64,000 bases of DNA from the NCBI GenBank assembly GCA_963702495.1, contig CAVPDA010000018.1, positions 496,001 to 560,000 of the forward strand, in the 5' to 3' direction. The notes under the pieces are model-generated. The model was given only the letters and a program-made list of their open reading frames with translations. It did not search any database and was not told the DNA's origin. The stretch is from CAVPDA01 sp963702495 (lineage in GTDB: Bacteria; Pseudomonadota; Gammaproteobacteria; Burkholderiales; Rhodocyclaceae). Shown in pieces: positions 1 through 8,387 of the stretch. Made by a program: the position numbers and the translations under genes. Positions within the stretch are counted from its first letter, which is position 1. Each line of letters begins with the position of its first letter.

Positions 1-1203
1 CAGATCCAGTAAGCTGTTCACGACGCGTTTGGCGCCGCTGAAGCTCAATTGTCGCGGCAGCACCTTGGCACAGGCTGCCGCCTGCGCCATCACGGCCCGG
101 ATTAAGTTATAGGCGAGGAAAAATGCACTCACCTCCTTGTGTACCATGTCCGGACTCTTGCAGCGCAGAATATCCATACCCATCACGCTTTTGATCGACC
201 GTAGGTCCAGCTCGACATGCCAGCGCTGGACATACAGGGCGTTGAGTTGGGCTTTGCTCACCTGGGCTGGATTCGTCAGCGTACTCACGAGCACCCATTT
301 CCCCACCTTGGCCTCACGTACCGTCATCTCTTCGGGTATCAGCTCATAAGCATCCTGCTCCATCCAATCGGGGCGCTTCGGGCGTTTCCAGATCACGAGG
401 TGGTCGTGCTTGCCCAGTGGCTGTCCGCGGCGGAAGTCCGTAGTGCGCCCGGCATGCTGGCGCGAGACCATATCGACCCCCTTTGCGCGCAGTTGGGCGA
501 TCGTGAAATAACTGCTGTGGTAGCGATCCACCAGCACAATGTCGCCGCGGTTCAGCGAGCCATATAACTGGCGAAACAGCGTGTCCTCGCCCGTCTTCTT
601 TCCCTTGCAGGCCGCCATTGCCCAATCAAGCACCACCCCGCTGGCCAGCGAAATCAATACCACCAGCCGCGCTATCGGGAAACCCACCCCGGCCTTCTGG
701 CTGCGCGATTGCGGATACTGCGCTTGGTTCTCCACGGTATCGGGCATCGTTACCGTCGCCCCATCGACCAGGATGAGCGACCTGCCTCGCCACCGCCATG
801 CCTGCGGGGAGCTTTCCTCCAACCGTCTGCCAACCCCCCTGCACAACCGTACCAGCAACTTCACCGGAAGTCTCTGCCGTGCCTTGCAGTAAGGCCCCGT
901 GCTCAGCCCCACCAGCGCCTCGCCCTGTGCTACACGCTCACTGGCATAACGCACCACCACATCCTGGCAGGCAGGGTTTACGTGCAGCACTTGCTCTATA
1001 AACAAGCGCAAAGTGACCAACGGTGAGTAAAGACGCTCACGCCAGCTACCCACCTCCTCAAGAACCGCACGTTCCAGTTCGGCCGCCGGTAGGGCATCAA
1101 AAAGCTTCTCACGAGATTCCTGTAAGAAGCCACATCGAAATCGACTAACCAATCTCTCGATACGCCCCTTACTGGTAGCATGTAGCATAGGCTGGCCCTC
1201 CAT
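1..1203 (-). CDS. IS4-family transposase, C-terminus beyond window edge
   Basis: DDE transposase that would cut and paste its own element. The minus-strand frame is open from ATG at 1203 (alternative ATG at 1188) to base 1, 401 codons, so the C-terminus lies outside the window. Visible motifs: LILVDGATVTMPDT around the first catalytic Asp, DIVLVDRYH around the second, and YVQRWHVELDLRSIKSVM, which is the IS4 Y(2)R(3)E(6)K signature carrying the catalytic Glu. No internal stop or frameshift is seen, so this copy may be active. It abuts the truncated gene that starts near 1237, which suggests it inserted there. Family assignment is firm; the exact IS name is not known. Confidence 0.88.
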   Translation of the reverse strand, partial: MEGQPMLHATSKGRIERLVSRFRCGFLQESREKLFDALPAAELERAVLEEVGSWRERLYSPLVTLRLFIEQVLHVNPACQDVVVRYASERVAQGEALVGLSTGPYCKARQRLPVKLLVRLCRGVGRRLEESSPQAWRWRGRSLILVDGATVTMPDTVENQAQYPQSRSQKAGVGFPIARLVVLISLASGVVLDWAMAACKGKKTGEDTLFRQLYGSLNRGDIVLVDRYHSSYFTIAQLRAKGVDMVSRQHAGRTTDFRRGQPLGKHDHLVIWKRPKRPDWMEQDAYELIPEEMTVREAKVGKWVLVSTLTNPAQVSKAQLNALYVQRWHVELDLRSIKSVMGMDILRCKSPDMVHKEVSAFFLAYNLIRAVMAQAAACAKVLPRQLSFSGAKRVVNSLLDL

Positions 1204-1255
1204 GGGTGATGATGTTGTCTCGAAACTCCATCGTAACCCATTCAGGCGTCAGCCT
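1..1255 (-). mobile_element. IS4-family insertion sequence, one end visible
   Basis: The transposase fills 1-1203 and its upstream end must lie in roughly 1204-1260, where the neighbouring plus-strand frame becomes open at 1237. The terminal inverted repeat cannot be defined because the other end is outside the window. The boundary is therefore approximate. Confidence 0.5.
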
Positions 1256-1281
1256 ATTTCTGTTTCGACTTCCTTAAAGTA

Positions 1282-2121
1282 GTGCCATTGGGCTTTGACC
1301 CAGCCGTGGCGGCGGCGCCCGAACGCAAGCGCCACGAGGTCATGTACACTCGGCTGCGAGCGGCCGGCGAAGGGCTGTTTGAGGCCGACGGAACCGGCAC
1401 CGCGCGGCCGACCGAGGGCGTGTTCCTTCGCGGTCGCGCCGAAGATCCTTGGCGCTTGGGCTGGCGCGGCAGAGGCCATACGTTCGTCAAGTACGGCATA
1501 GAACAACTGTTCGTCGAGCAGGGCAGCGGCAAGGCGATCGAGGATCGACGCGGCGGCCGAGACGGACTGCAGGTGCCGATGGAAGTCGAAGTCGCAATCG
1601 GTTCCTCGGGCACGGCGGTGATCCGCGGCTACCGCTGGAGTCGCTTGGGCATGAAGCTGGAGATGCTGCGCCGGCCGATGCCGCGCCAACCCAATGTTCC
1701 GCCGCCGCCTGGGCCGCTGAGTCCCAAAGTTCGCGTCACGCTGGCCAACGTTTCCGATGCGCCGCTGGCCGTGGTCGATCCCGGCGACCATTGCGCTTTC
1801 CATCTGGTGCCGGCGGATTGGGCGCCGGTGGATCGACATCCCCCCGCATCGCGGGCATGCGACTCCGTAAAGGGCACGTCCGCCGCCGTGATCACCCTGG
1901 CCGCGGGCGAGGCGCGCAGCGTCGAGTTGGATCTGTCTGAGCCGCGCTGGCACGTGCTCAAGGATGGCAGTCCGGTCGAGATCGGCGCGCTGCTGGGGTT
2001 CGCGCCGTTCCGCATCGAATACCGTGCGCCCGAGACGAAGGAGGTGCCGGAGGGGGGCGATAACGTCTGGCGTGGCCGCATGGCTTCGCAGGCGTTCAAC
2101 GCCAACGGGATCGTCAACTAA
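1282..2121 (+). CDS. GDYXXLXY-type protein, 5' end truncated by IS4
   Basis: Likely a membrane-associated or exported protein of unknown function. The stretch around residues 63-120 (FVKYGIEQLFVEQGSGKAIE, followed by a Gly-Thr-Ala-rich strand ending in RGYRW) resembles the core of the GDYXXLXY family, which has a similar FFFxEG-like motif. The family's N-terminal GDY segment and hydrophobic leader are missing. The frame is already open from 1237 without a good start, so GTG at 1282 is only a formal start. A Pro-rich linker (about residues 132-142) leads to an extra C-terminal beta-rich region I do not recognise. Best read as a remnant left by the IS4 insertion. Confidence 0.5.
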   Translation: MPLGFDPAVAAAPERKRHEVMYTRLRAAGEGLFEADGTGTARPTEGVFLRGRAEDPWRLGWRGRGHTFVKYGIEQLFVEQGSGKAIEDRRGGRDGLQVPMEVEVAIGSSGTAVIRGYRWSRLGMKLEMLRRPMPRQPNVPPPPGPLSPKVRVTLANVSDAPLAVVDPGDHCAFHLVPADWAPVDRHPPASRACDSVKGTSAAVITLAAGEARSVELDLSEPRWHVLKDGSPVEIGALLGFAPFRIEYRAPETKEVPEGGDNVWRGRMASQAFNANGIVN

Positions 2122-2504
2122 TCGCATGGAAGGAAGCTGCAGTCTCGACGCAGGAACAGGTGGATCTGCAAAGCTGGCGCGCGGCCCGCGTTCGGCGAAG
2201 TCTGTCGATGTCGCGCGGTTATCGAACACGGTGGAGAGCCATTCGCGTGTACGCAGGTTGACGCGAATGGCTGGTCCGGCTGGGAAATCAACGTCTCGCG
2301 CCGTCCTCTCGGAGTGGAGAATCCGGGCCGTCTTGAGCCCGTGGGCTGGTTGCCGCCGATCGGCCCAGCAGAACGCTTGTCGTCGATGACGCCGTCCAAC
2401 TCAATTCCACTCAGGTTCGCCCCTTTGCCGGACGAGACCGCGAATACCAAGCGTCGCTCGGGCAGCCTATACTTCGATCGCACGAATCTGCACGGAGCTG
2501 CACG
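2122..2504 (+). other. intergenic stretch with no gene recognised
   Basis: 383 bases between the truncated GDYXXLXY-like gene and the antitoxin. Short frames exist on both strands, but none has a recognisable motif, ribosome-binding site or coupling to a neighbour. The promoter of the toxin-antitoxin pair should lie near its right end; I could not pick it with confidence. Confidence 0.4.
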
Positions 2505-2747
2505 ATGCCTGCCAACTTGACGATCCGCCTTCCCGACGAGCAGAAGCAACAGCTCGGCCGCTTGGCCAAATCAACCGGCCGGTCGCGCGCCTTTCACGCG
2601 GAAGAAGCGATCCGACGCTACCTGGCGGAGGAGGCCTGGCAGATCCGGGAAACCCTGAGGGTTATCGAGTAAGCCGACGCGGGCGACTTTGCGAGCGACG
2701 AGGAAATGGCCGAATGGTTTGCAAAGTGGGGTGTGAATGCGCGCTAG
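2505..2747 (+). pseudogene. CopG/RHH-family antitoxin with in-frame TAA
   Basis: Ribbon-helix-helix antitoxin expected to bind operator DNA and neutralise the ParE-like toxin that follows. The start MPANLTIRLPDEQKQQLGRL fits the RHH strand and first helix. Translation stops at TAA 2670-2672 after 55 residues. The same frame then continues after the stop as ADAGDFASDEEMAEWFAKWG and ends at TAG 2745-2747. That tail is what full-length (about 80 aa) members of this family carry as the toxin-binding part. The full frame overlaps the toxin start by 11 bases, the usual coupled arrangement. So either a nonsense mutation removed the toxin-neutralising tail, or the T is a sequencing error. Confidence 0.72.
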
Positions 2748-3009
2748 GTGGCTGCGCAAGGCTCGCCTCAATTTGGACAGCATTCACGCCTACATTGCCC
2801 GGGACAATCCGCATGCGGCCAGCAGGGTCATCCGGCAGATCGTCAACCGGGTTGACGATCTCGCCGCCAACCCGAATTCGGATACTCGTAGCCCCGGCCG
2901 CGTCGCCGGCACACGGGAGCTTGTAATCGCCCATTCGTGCGTCATCCCGTTTCGCATCCGGGGCGGGGTGGTTGCGCTCATCCGGGTCTTTCGTGCCCGT
3001 CAGCGCTGA
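2737..3009 (+). CDS. RelE/ParE-superfamily toxin
   Basis: Small basic protein of 90 aa with the ParE pattern: an N-terminal helix pair with ANLDxIxxYIAxDNPxAA-like spacing (LNLDSIHAYIARDNPHAA), then GRVAGTRELVI, then the C-terminal strand VVALIRVFRARQ. ParE toxins usually inhibit DNA gyrase, while RelE members cleave mRNA on the ribosome; sequence alone suggests the ParE branch. It starts inside the last codons of the antitoxin reading frame. Because that frame is interrupted upstream, toxin translation and neutralisation may both be altered. Confidence 0.82.
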   Translation: MRARWLRKARLNLDSIHAYIARDNPHAASRVIRQIVNRVDDLAANPNSDTRSPGRVAGTRELVIAHSCVIPFRIRGGVVALIRVFRARQR

Positions 3010-3040
3010 CCCGACAAGCTGGATTGAGATCGATCGAAAA

Positions 3041-4870
3041 ATGGAGGCAAACCGGAAGAAGACCACCGAAGAGCCGAAGCATGCGCGGGGCAAGCTCAAG
3101 ATCGGCGACGACTGGAACGCGATCACCATTATCGCGCTGTCCCAGAGCAATCCCCTGAAGGCCCTCGCGGAGTTGGTCGAAAACTGCATCGATGCGCGGG
3201 CGCGTACCGTCACGATTACGCGCGGCCGCGAGCACGGCCAACACTTCTTGACCATTCGCGACGATGGGGAGGGCGTGCCGCGAGATGCCGACGGGCGGCC
3301 CGATTTCCGCTATGTGGCAACGCATATCTGCGATTCCATCAAGCGCCGCCTAAAGGCCGATGGGGCCGCGGGTCTGCAGGGCGAGTTCGGGATCGGGTTG
3401 CTGAGCTTCTGGACGGTGGGCGACGAGCTCACGATGACCTCGACCGGGGCGGACCAGCGCGCCTACCAGATGGTCATGCGCAAGGGCGATCCGGGCTACG
3501 CCGTGGCGCCGAAGCGCACGCTGTTTGCCGACGGCGGCACCGAAGTTCGCATCGCGCCGTTGCTGGAAGGCATCCGCGCGCTGTCGGGGGAAAAAATTCA
3601 GTGGTACCTCGCCGCCGAGTTGCGCGATCGCATCCGGCAGTCGGGGGTGCGCATCACCGTCGTCGACCGGCTCGCACGCAAGCAATACGCGGTCGAGCCG
3701 CGCCAGTACGAGGGCCGACTTCTGCATCAGTTGCCGCCCGTCCGCACCGCGCTCGGCGACGTCTACGCCGAACTCTATCTCAACGAACCTTCGGAGGCGA
3801 ATCGCATCGCCTTGTTCCGGCACGGGACGCGCGTCATCGAGGACTTGGCCCTGCTCGATGATTTCGCCCATTCCCCGTGGACGCTTCGCTATCTGCAAGG
3901 GCATGTCGATGCGCCCTTCGTCAACCTCACACCGGGCACGCGCACGGGCCTGGTGCACGATGCTGCCTACGCGACCCTATGTGCCGGGCTCGAGCCGCTC
4001 GAGCACAAGCTCATCGAGGTCATCGAAGAGCAGCGCCGTGCCGAGGAAGAGCAGGCCAGCCGGGAACAGTTGCGGACCATTCAGCGCGCCTTCCGCGAAG
4101 CGCTGCTGGCGTTGCCGGCGGAGGAGTACGACTGGTTCGACATTCAGGCCCGATCGCAGCGGTCGCTGCCCGGCGATTCGCCCGATGCGGGGCCGGGCGT
4201 GTCATCGGCTACCGGCGACGACGCCGTTCCGGGGGCAAGCGAGCCGGAGCGAGGTGAAGAACGGCAACGGCAGTTCTTCGAGTTTGCCGGGCCGCTTTTC
4301 AGCGTGACGATTTCCCCCGCATCGAGCATCGTGCGGGTCGGCGACCGCAAGGAACTGCGGGCGCTGCCGCGCGATCGGTCGCGGCGGCGCGTCGAGGCGG
4401 ACCTGGAATTCGATTGGCATGTTGTTGACGGTCCGGGCATCCTCGACGGTGCGCACGATCAGGCGGTGACATTTCTGGCGCCGGACGAGCCAGGGCTCAC
4501 GCGGCTCAAGGTGATCGTCCGTCAGCGTGACGTTGTCTGCGAAGCCGAGGCGTTGATCACGGTGACCCACGAGCTCCTGACGCAGATCGGTACCACCACC
4601 GTCCCGTCTCAGGGCCTGCCCGGATATACCTTCGAGCGCGCGGCCGGAGAATCCTGGCGCTCGAGATTCGACGCGACGCGCAATGTCATCGTCGTCAACA
4701 GCGGGCACCGGGATTTCGTTTACGCCTCGCGCAACAAGTCGCTCAAGCTGCGCTACCTGGTGCGGCTGTACGCCAAGGAGCTCATCCTGCGCAACTTCGT
4801 CGGCCTGCCCGCAGACCAGCTCCTGGAAAGGATGGTGGAGCTTTCGCTGCGCACCGAGGAAAATCTGTGA
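3041..4870 (+). CDS. GHKL-type ATPase with C-terminal Ig-like domain
   Basis: ATP-binding protein of the GHKL (gyrase/HSP90/histidine kinase/MutL) fold, closest in layout to bacterial MORC- or HSP90-like ATPases. Motifs: LAELVENCIDA (N-box, about residues 43-53), IRDDGEGVP (Mg/ATP D-x-G-x-G, about 73-81) and LQGEFGIGLLSFW (glycine lid). A Glu/Arg-rich helical segment lies near residues 330-375, and an Ig-like beta domain starts near LFSVTISP (about residue 425). The conserved tail has a KLRYLVRLYAKELILRNF helix. ATG 3041 was chosen because the longer frame from 2972 overlaps the toxin gene. Partner unknown; no kinase phosphoacceptor domain is seen. Confidence 0.7.
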   Translation: MEANRKKTTEEPKHARGKLKIGDDWNAITIIALSQSNPLKALAELVENCIDARARTVTITRGREHGQHFLTIRDDGEGVPRDADGRPDFRYVATHICDSIKRRLKADGAAGLQGEFGIGLLSFWTVGDELTMTSTGADQRAYQMVMRKGDPGYAVAPKRTLFADGGTEVRIAPLLEGIRALSGEKIQWYLAAELRDRIRQSGVRITVVDRLARKQYAVEPRQYEGRLLHQLPPVRTALGDVYAELYLNEPSEANRIALFRHGTRVIEDLALLDDFAHSPWTLRYLQGHVDAPFVNLTPGTRTGLVHDAAYATLCAGLEPLEHKLIEVIEEQRRAEEEQASREQLRTIQRAFREALLALPAEEYDWFDIQARSQRSLPGDSPDAGPGVSSATGDDAVPGASEPERGEERQRQFFEFAGPLFSVTISPASSIVRVGDRKELRALPRDRSRRRVEADLEFDWHVVDGPGILDGAHDQAVTFLAPDEPGLTRLKVIVRQRDVVCEAEALITVTHELLTQIGTTTVPSQGLPGYTFERAAGESWRSRFDATRNVIVVNSGHRDFVYASRNKSLKLRYLVRLYAKELILRNFVGLPADQLLERMVELSLRTEENL

Positions 4871-4967
4871 GCTGGCCGCAGGCGGAGATTATGGGCCGGC
4901 ATCCCGGTCGCCTATCGGGAAGGACGACCCGTGAGGCGATACGATCAAACGCGACATCAATTTCAGT

Positions 4968-5070
4968 ATGCGGAGCGGGCGCGTAGCCCCGCTCAAGCGG
5001 AGCGCCGCCAGGCTCGACAAGCTGATCGGGGAAGCCACGGTTGACTGCTACGACAACTCCGACCAGCGGG
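4968..5070 (+). pseudogene. fragment of a calcium-binding-type gene
   Basis: The frame reads RLDKLIGEATVDCYDNSDQ, which resembles the start of a bacterial calcium-binding-type protein family (xLIxEATVDCYNESEQ). The rest of the expected protein is absent and the frame soon becomes non-homologous. It is a short relic in the 460-base gap between the GHKL gene and the hydrolase. Nothing else in that gap (4871-5330) could be recognised. Confidence 0.4.
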
Positions 5071-5330
5071 GCGGAGTGCCGGTCGGGGCAGGTTCGGGTT
5101 GTCATGTTCCGCGCCGGACCGGGTTGGGCAAGCAAGTGCGTCGATGTCAGGCACCGTGACTGCCCCCAACCGATCCGATGAAGCTCGCGCATCCAACGCC
5201 GGAGCGTCCCCGTATACTCGTAGAGCTCTTCGACGCCCCGGTTCTCGGATGACGCCAGCACCCCCGCCCTCTCTATTGGTCACAACGCGGCCGCGCGGCG
5301 CTGCGCGTCGCCGCGATTGCCAGCGCGGCC

Positions 5331-6093
5331 GTGACGGCGGTCTGCGCCACGGCGCTGGGCGCCGTATATTGGCATCAGGAAGCCCTCCTGTTCCAACCCG
5401 CGCCGCTGCCGAAGAGCCACAGCTTCGCCATTCCCGACACCCGGGAAGTGAGCATCGAGGTCGAAGGCGCCACGCTGTCGGCCCTGCACTTGAGGGTGCC
5501 GAATCCCAAAGGCGTCGTGTTCTTCCTGCATGGCAACGGCGGCAACCTTGCCTCGTGGTTCACCAACCCCGGCTTCTACCGCCGCGTGAATTATGACTTG
5601 TTCATGATCGACTACCGGGGCTACGGCAAGAGCACCGGCCGTATCGAGAGCGAAGGACAGTTGCGCGCCGATGTGCGCCGGGCCTGGGACTGGGTCGCCC
5701 CGCAATACGCCGGCAAGGCGAACGTGATCTACGGACGCTCGCTGGGCAGCGCCCTGGCCGGCGGCCTCGCCGCCGAGATCCAGCCTGCCCTGACCATCCT
5801 CGTGTCCCCCTACTGCAGCATGGCCGAGCTGGCGCGCCTGCACTATCCGTTGATCCCGACCGCACTGCTGCGCTATCCGCTGTTCAACCTGCGACGATGT
5901 CGCCCGCCTGCGATCACCGCTGCTGCTCCTGCACGGCGAGCAGGACGCGATCATCCCGATCGCGCAGAGCGAGCAGATCCTGGCGCGGGCGCCCTCGGCG
6001 GAGCTTGTGCCCATTGCGGGTGCCGGACACAACGACGTGCATCGGTTTGACGCCTATACAGAAGTCCTGGTCCAGCGCCTGCGCGCGCTCTAG
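5331..6093 (+). pseudogene. alpha/beta hydrolase, single frameshift
   Basis: Membrane-anchored alpha/beta hydrolase of the bem46/YfhR-like group. A hydrophobic N-terminus is followed by VVFFLHGNGGN (oxyanion-hole HG motif) and VIYGRSLGSALA (nucleophile elbow G-x-S-x-G, Ser near residue 140). Between about 5880 and 5890 the frame shifts; in the new frame the rest of the family continues as LLLLHGEQDAIIP (acid region, Asp) and AGAGHNDVHRF (catalytic His) to TAG 6091-6093. All three catalytic residues survive, so this is a recent indel or a sequencing error. The start is uncertain: hydrophobic residues continue upstream of GTG 5331 without an ATG. Confidence 0.75.
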
Positions 6094-6175
6094 CGCAGCC
6101 GAGTCGCGGCGCACACCGGCTCGTAATTCCGATTCGTGCCGCGCATCCCACGCCGAGCAATCAATGAATGAATGT

Positions 6176-6199
6176 GTATATCAGAATATTCTGATATAC
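6176..6199. promoter_or_regulatory. 24-bp perfect palindrome, putative operator
   Basis: Two 12-base arms, GTATATCAGAAT and its exact reverse complement, meet at an ATAT centre. The site lies in the AT-rich stretch ahead of the sulfur-globule-like gene, and a TATATTAG box follows at about 6212. Symmetric ATTC/GAAT-containing sites are typical of ArsR-family repressors, including sulfide-responsive ones. That regulator identity is inference, and the distance to the ATG (177 bases) is rather long. Confidence 0.45.
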
Positions 6200-6375
6200 G
6201 GCCCCGGGGAACGTGTATATTAGCGTCCACTAATGCTCCACGCCGCGTGATCCAGGGCAGTTCAGGGTCAACGGTTCTTCTGTATCGCCCGAGTTTGGGG
6301 ACAGGCGGGGGTTAGCGCAAACAGCGAACTCAAAACAGCGACTTCGCCTTTTTCAAACATGCAGAGGAGAGAGCA

Positions 6376-6699
6376 ATGAGCATCGTCACCAAAGGATTGA
6401 TCGCAGCAGTGGTTCTGGCTGCCAGCACCATGGCGTTGGCCCAGCCGGTCCAGGCCCCGCAAGCCGGCCAGCAAGTCGTTCCCGCCGGCCCCTACGGTCC
6501 CGGCCCTGGATATGGCCCCGGCTATTATGGTCCGGCCTACGGTCCTGGCTACGGCTACGGCCCCTATAACGACGGCTACGGCTACGGCCGTGGTTATGGT
6601 CGTGGCTCCGGCCGTGCAAGCGGCGGCTTCAGCTTCGGCGGCGACATGAGCGGCTCGGGCAACGGCTGGGGCAACAACGGCTGGAACAACGGCTGGTAA
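6376..6699 (+). CDS. sulfur-globule-type Gly/Tyr-rich exported protein
   Basis: 107-aa protein with a clear signal peptide (cleavage near STMALA-QP) and a mature part made almost only of Gly, Tyr, Pro, Asn and Trp: repeated GYGPG/GYGRG units, then GFSFGGDMSGSGNGWG and NNGWNNGW. This composition matches the structural coat proteins of periplasmic sulfur globules in sulfur-oxidising bacteria. It has a good ribosome-binding site (GGAGAGAG) and is closed by a strong terminator at 6725. Function as a sulfur-globule envelope protein is inferred from composition only; other Gly-rich secreted proteins look similar. Confidence 0.6.
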   Translation: MSIVTKGLIAAVVLAASTMALAQPVQAPQAGQQVVPAGPYGPGPGYGPGYYGPAYGPGYGYGPYNDGYGYGRGYGRGSGRASGGFSFGGDMSGSGNGWGNNGWNNGW

Positions 6700-6724
6700 T
6701 AAGCCGCTGACGGTCTGAAAAATC

Positions 6725-6758
6725 ATGCTGGGCAGCGTGTCTGCCCAGCATTTTTTTT
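6725..6758 (+). terminator. rho-independent terminator after sulfur-globule gene
   Basis: Perfect 11-bp stem ATGCTGGGCAG / CTGCCCAGCAT with a 5-base loop (CGTGT), followed by eight T. It separates the sulfur-globule-like gene from the TPR gene. Confidence 0.9.
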
Positions 6759-6807
6759 GAATCTGGTCGAACCATACAAACGAACCTACCCTGAAAGGGA
6801 AATAGCA

Positions 6808-7431
6808 ATGGATACCGTCATGGAACCGCAAGTGGCAGCGCAAAGCGAGCAAGCCCCCGTTCTGCAAAAGAAGTCGCTCTTCAAGCGCATCCCGAAATGG
6901 GCGATGTATGCCACGCTCGGACTGATCGTCGCGATCGTTCTTGCCTTCGGCTATACGCAGCATTGGTTCAAGGCAGGCGCCGACAAGGCGAAGGAAGTCC
7001 TGAGCGCCGTCCTGCCCGCGTCGGCCACCGCGACGGCGAACCCGCAAGACGCCCTGACCCAAGCGCGCCAGGCCTTCGCCAGTGGCAACGTGCAGGGCGC
7101 CGTCAACGGCTACCGCGAGGTGTTGGCGAAGAACCCGGAAGACATCGACGCCATGGGCGAGCTGGGCAACGTGCTGTACGCGACCGGCTGGATCGCGCAA
7201 GCCGCCCAGACCTACTTCGATGCCGCCAACAAGGCGATCGACCAAAACAAGCCGGAAGTGGCGGAGGCGCTGTTGCCGGTGATCAGCCAGGGCAACCCGG
7301 TGCTGGCCAGCCAGTTGCAGGACCGGATGTTCGAACTGCAGTCGCAGCAAATGGATGCGCAGATGCGCACGCAGTCCGAGCCGCAACCCCAAGCGGCGCC
7401 GCCGGCTCCCGCTCAAGCGCAGCACGGCTGA
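6808..7431 (+). CDS. membrane-anchored TPR-repeat protein
   Basis: 207-aa protein with a cytoplasmic N-terminus, one transmembrane segment (WAMYATLGLIVAIVLAFGY, about residues 31-49) and a soluble part containing TPR-like helices: DALTQARQAFASGNVQGAVN, YREVLAKNPEDIDAMGELGN and the following pair. A Gln/Pro/Ala-rich tail ends the protein. ATG 6808 is preceded by AAAGGGA at good spacing; the longer frame from 6757 starts inside the terminator and is rejected. TPR anchors of this kind scaffold protein complexes. The partner is unknown, and proximity to the sulfur-globule-like gene is the only hint. Confidence 0.7.
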   Translation: MDTVMEPQVAAQSEQAPVLQKKSLFKRIPKWAMYATLGLIVAIVLAFGYTQHWFKAGADKAKEVLSAVLPASATATANPQDALTQARQAFASGNVQGAVNGYREVLAKNPEDIDAMGELGNVLYATGWIAQAAQTYFDAANKAIDQNKPEVAEALLPVISQGNPVLASQLQDRMFELQSQQMDAQMRTQSEPQPQAAPPAPAQAQHG

Positions 7432-7465
7432 CCCCGAAGATCGGCGTCCAGCGCCGATTCGACCG

Positions 7466-7505
7466 ACGCACTCAGGCCGGACCCTGGTCCGGCCTGAGTG
7501 CGTTT
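7466..7505 (+). terminator. long hairpin terminator after TPR gene
   Basis: A 17-bp perfect stem (ACGCACTCAGGCCGGAC and its complement) closes on a CCTG loop and ends with a short T run (TTTA). The rest of the gap up to 7851 holds only a 31-codon frame (7591-7686) without recognisable features. Confidence 0.75.
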
Positions 7506-7851
7506 ACGAGCGCAGCCGAGTCCGCGTGCTGCCAGACATTCTCCATTCGCCCTCCATGTTCCGGCACAACCCGTTTGCGATCTTTGGCGCATGACCGACG
7601 TGGCCACGGACCCATCCCCCGAGGGAGCGACGGTCGCGTTGCCCGGCATCGGGATGGGGCCACAACTTGCGGCCTTCCTCGAATGAAAACGGAGCGGCAC
7701 GGCGGGCGCCTGCGCTGCGCCGCGGCACGAAATCGACGAGCACGCGCTCGTTGGACACCCTGCGAGCCGACGCCGGGGTTTGCGTCGGGAAGGTCAGTGG
7801 CGCAAACTGGGGCACAGTTCTCATATTCGCAGACAGCATTGGGCTACCCGG

Positions 7852-8127
7852 ATGAACGCATCGATTCTTGATTTCCTGAAAGCCAACGGCGAGCGGCTCG
7901 ACGCGGAGATTGCCGAGGCCCTGCAGGTGCCGGTGACACTGGTGACCAGCCACGTGTCGCAACTATCCTCGGCAGGAGAGGTCATCTGCTGCAAAGTGAC
8001 GCGATACATCGACGGACGGAAGGTCGAGGGTGTGAGCTGCCGGCTAGCCTGCAACATGCCGGCGCCTGCACGCGGTCGGAAGCCCGGTGCCAAGCGCGGC
8101 GCCGGCCCTGACACCAACGCGGCTTGA
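7852..8127 (+). CDS. winged-helix DNA-binding protein
   Basis: 91-aa protein with a small winged helix-turn-helix: ILDFLKANGERLDAEIAEAL (helix 1-2), VPVTLVTSHVSQLSSAGEV (recognition helix) and a beta wing ICCKVTRYIDGRKVEGVSCR. A basic Pro/Gly-rich tail (GRKPGAKRG) may add non-specific DNA affinity. Similar short proteins are found in beta-proteobacteria as uncharacterised regulators. ATG 7852 was taken because upstream codons give no helix. No target can be named. Confidence 0.6.
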   Translation: MNASILDFLKANGERLDAEIAEALQVPVTLVTSHVSQLSSAGEVICCKVTRYIDGRKVEGVSCRLACNMPAPARGRKPGAKRGAGPDTNAA

Positions 8128-8387
8128 GCTAGGGGTCGAGCAGGACGAATCCGAGTTCTGCCGTCCGCTACGCCCGAACCGTTGCAGGGCCAGGAAGCGT
8201 AAGACCCACGCGTCGTCCGACTAGGATGCGCGCGAGGCATCCTCGATCTCGGGCCCTACGCTCGACCCGGAATCCCGGCACTGGATCGGGGCCGCGCTTG
8301 CGCCAGATGTCAGGCGTCATTGCCCCGGCATGTACCTGCGGGAAGCGTCGAGCGGCGCGGCTCGATCAACCGTAGCAGCAGGAGATC

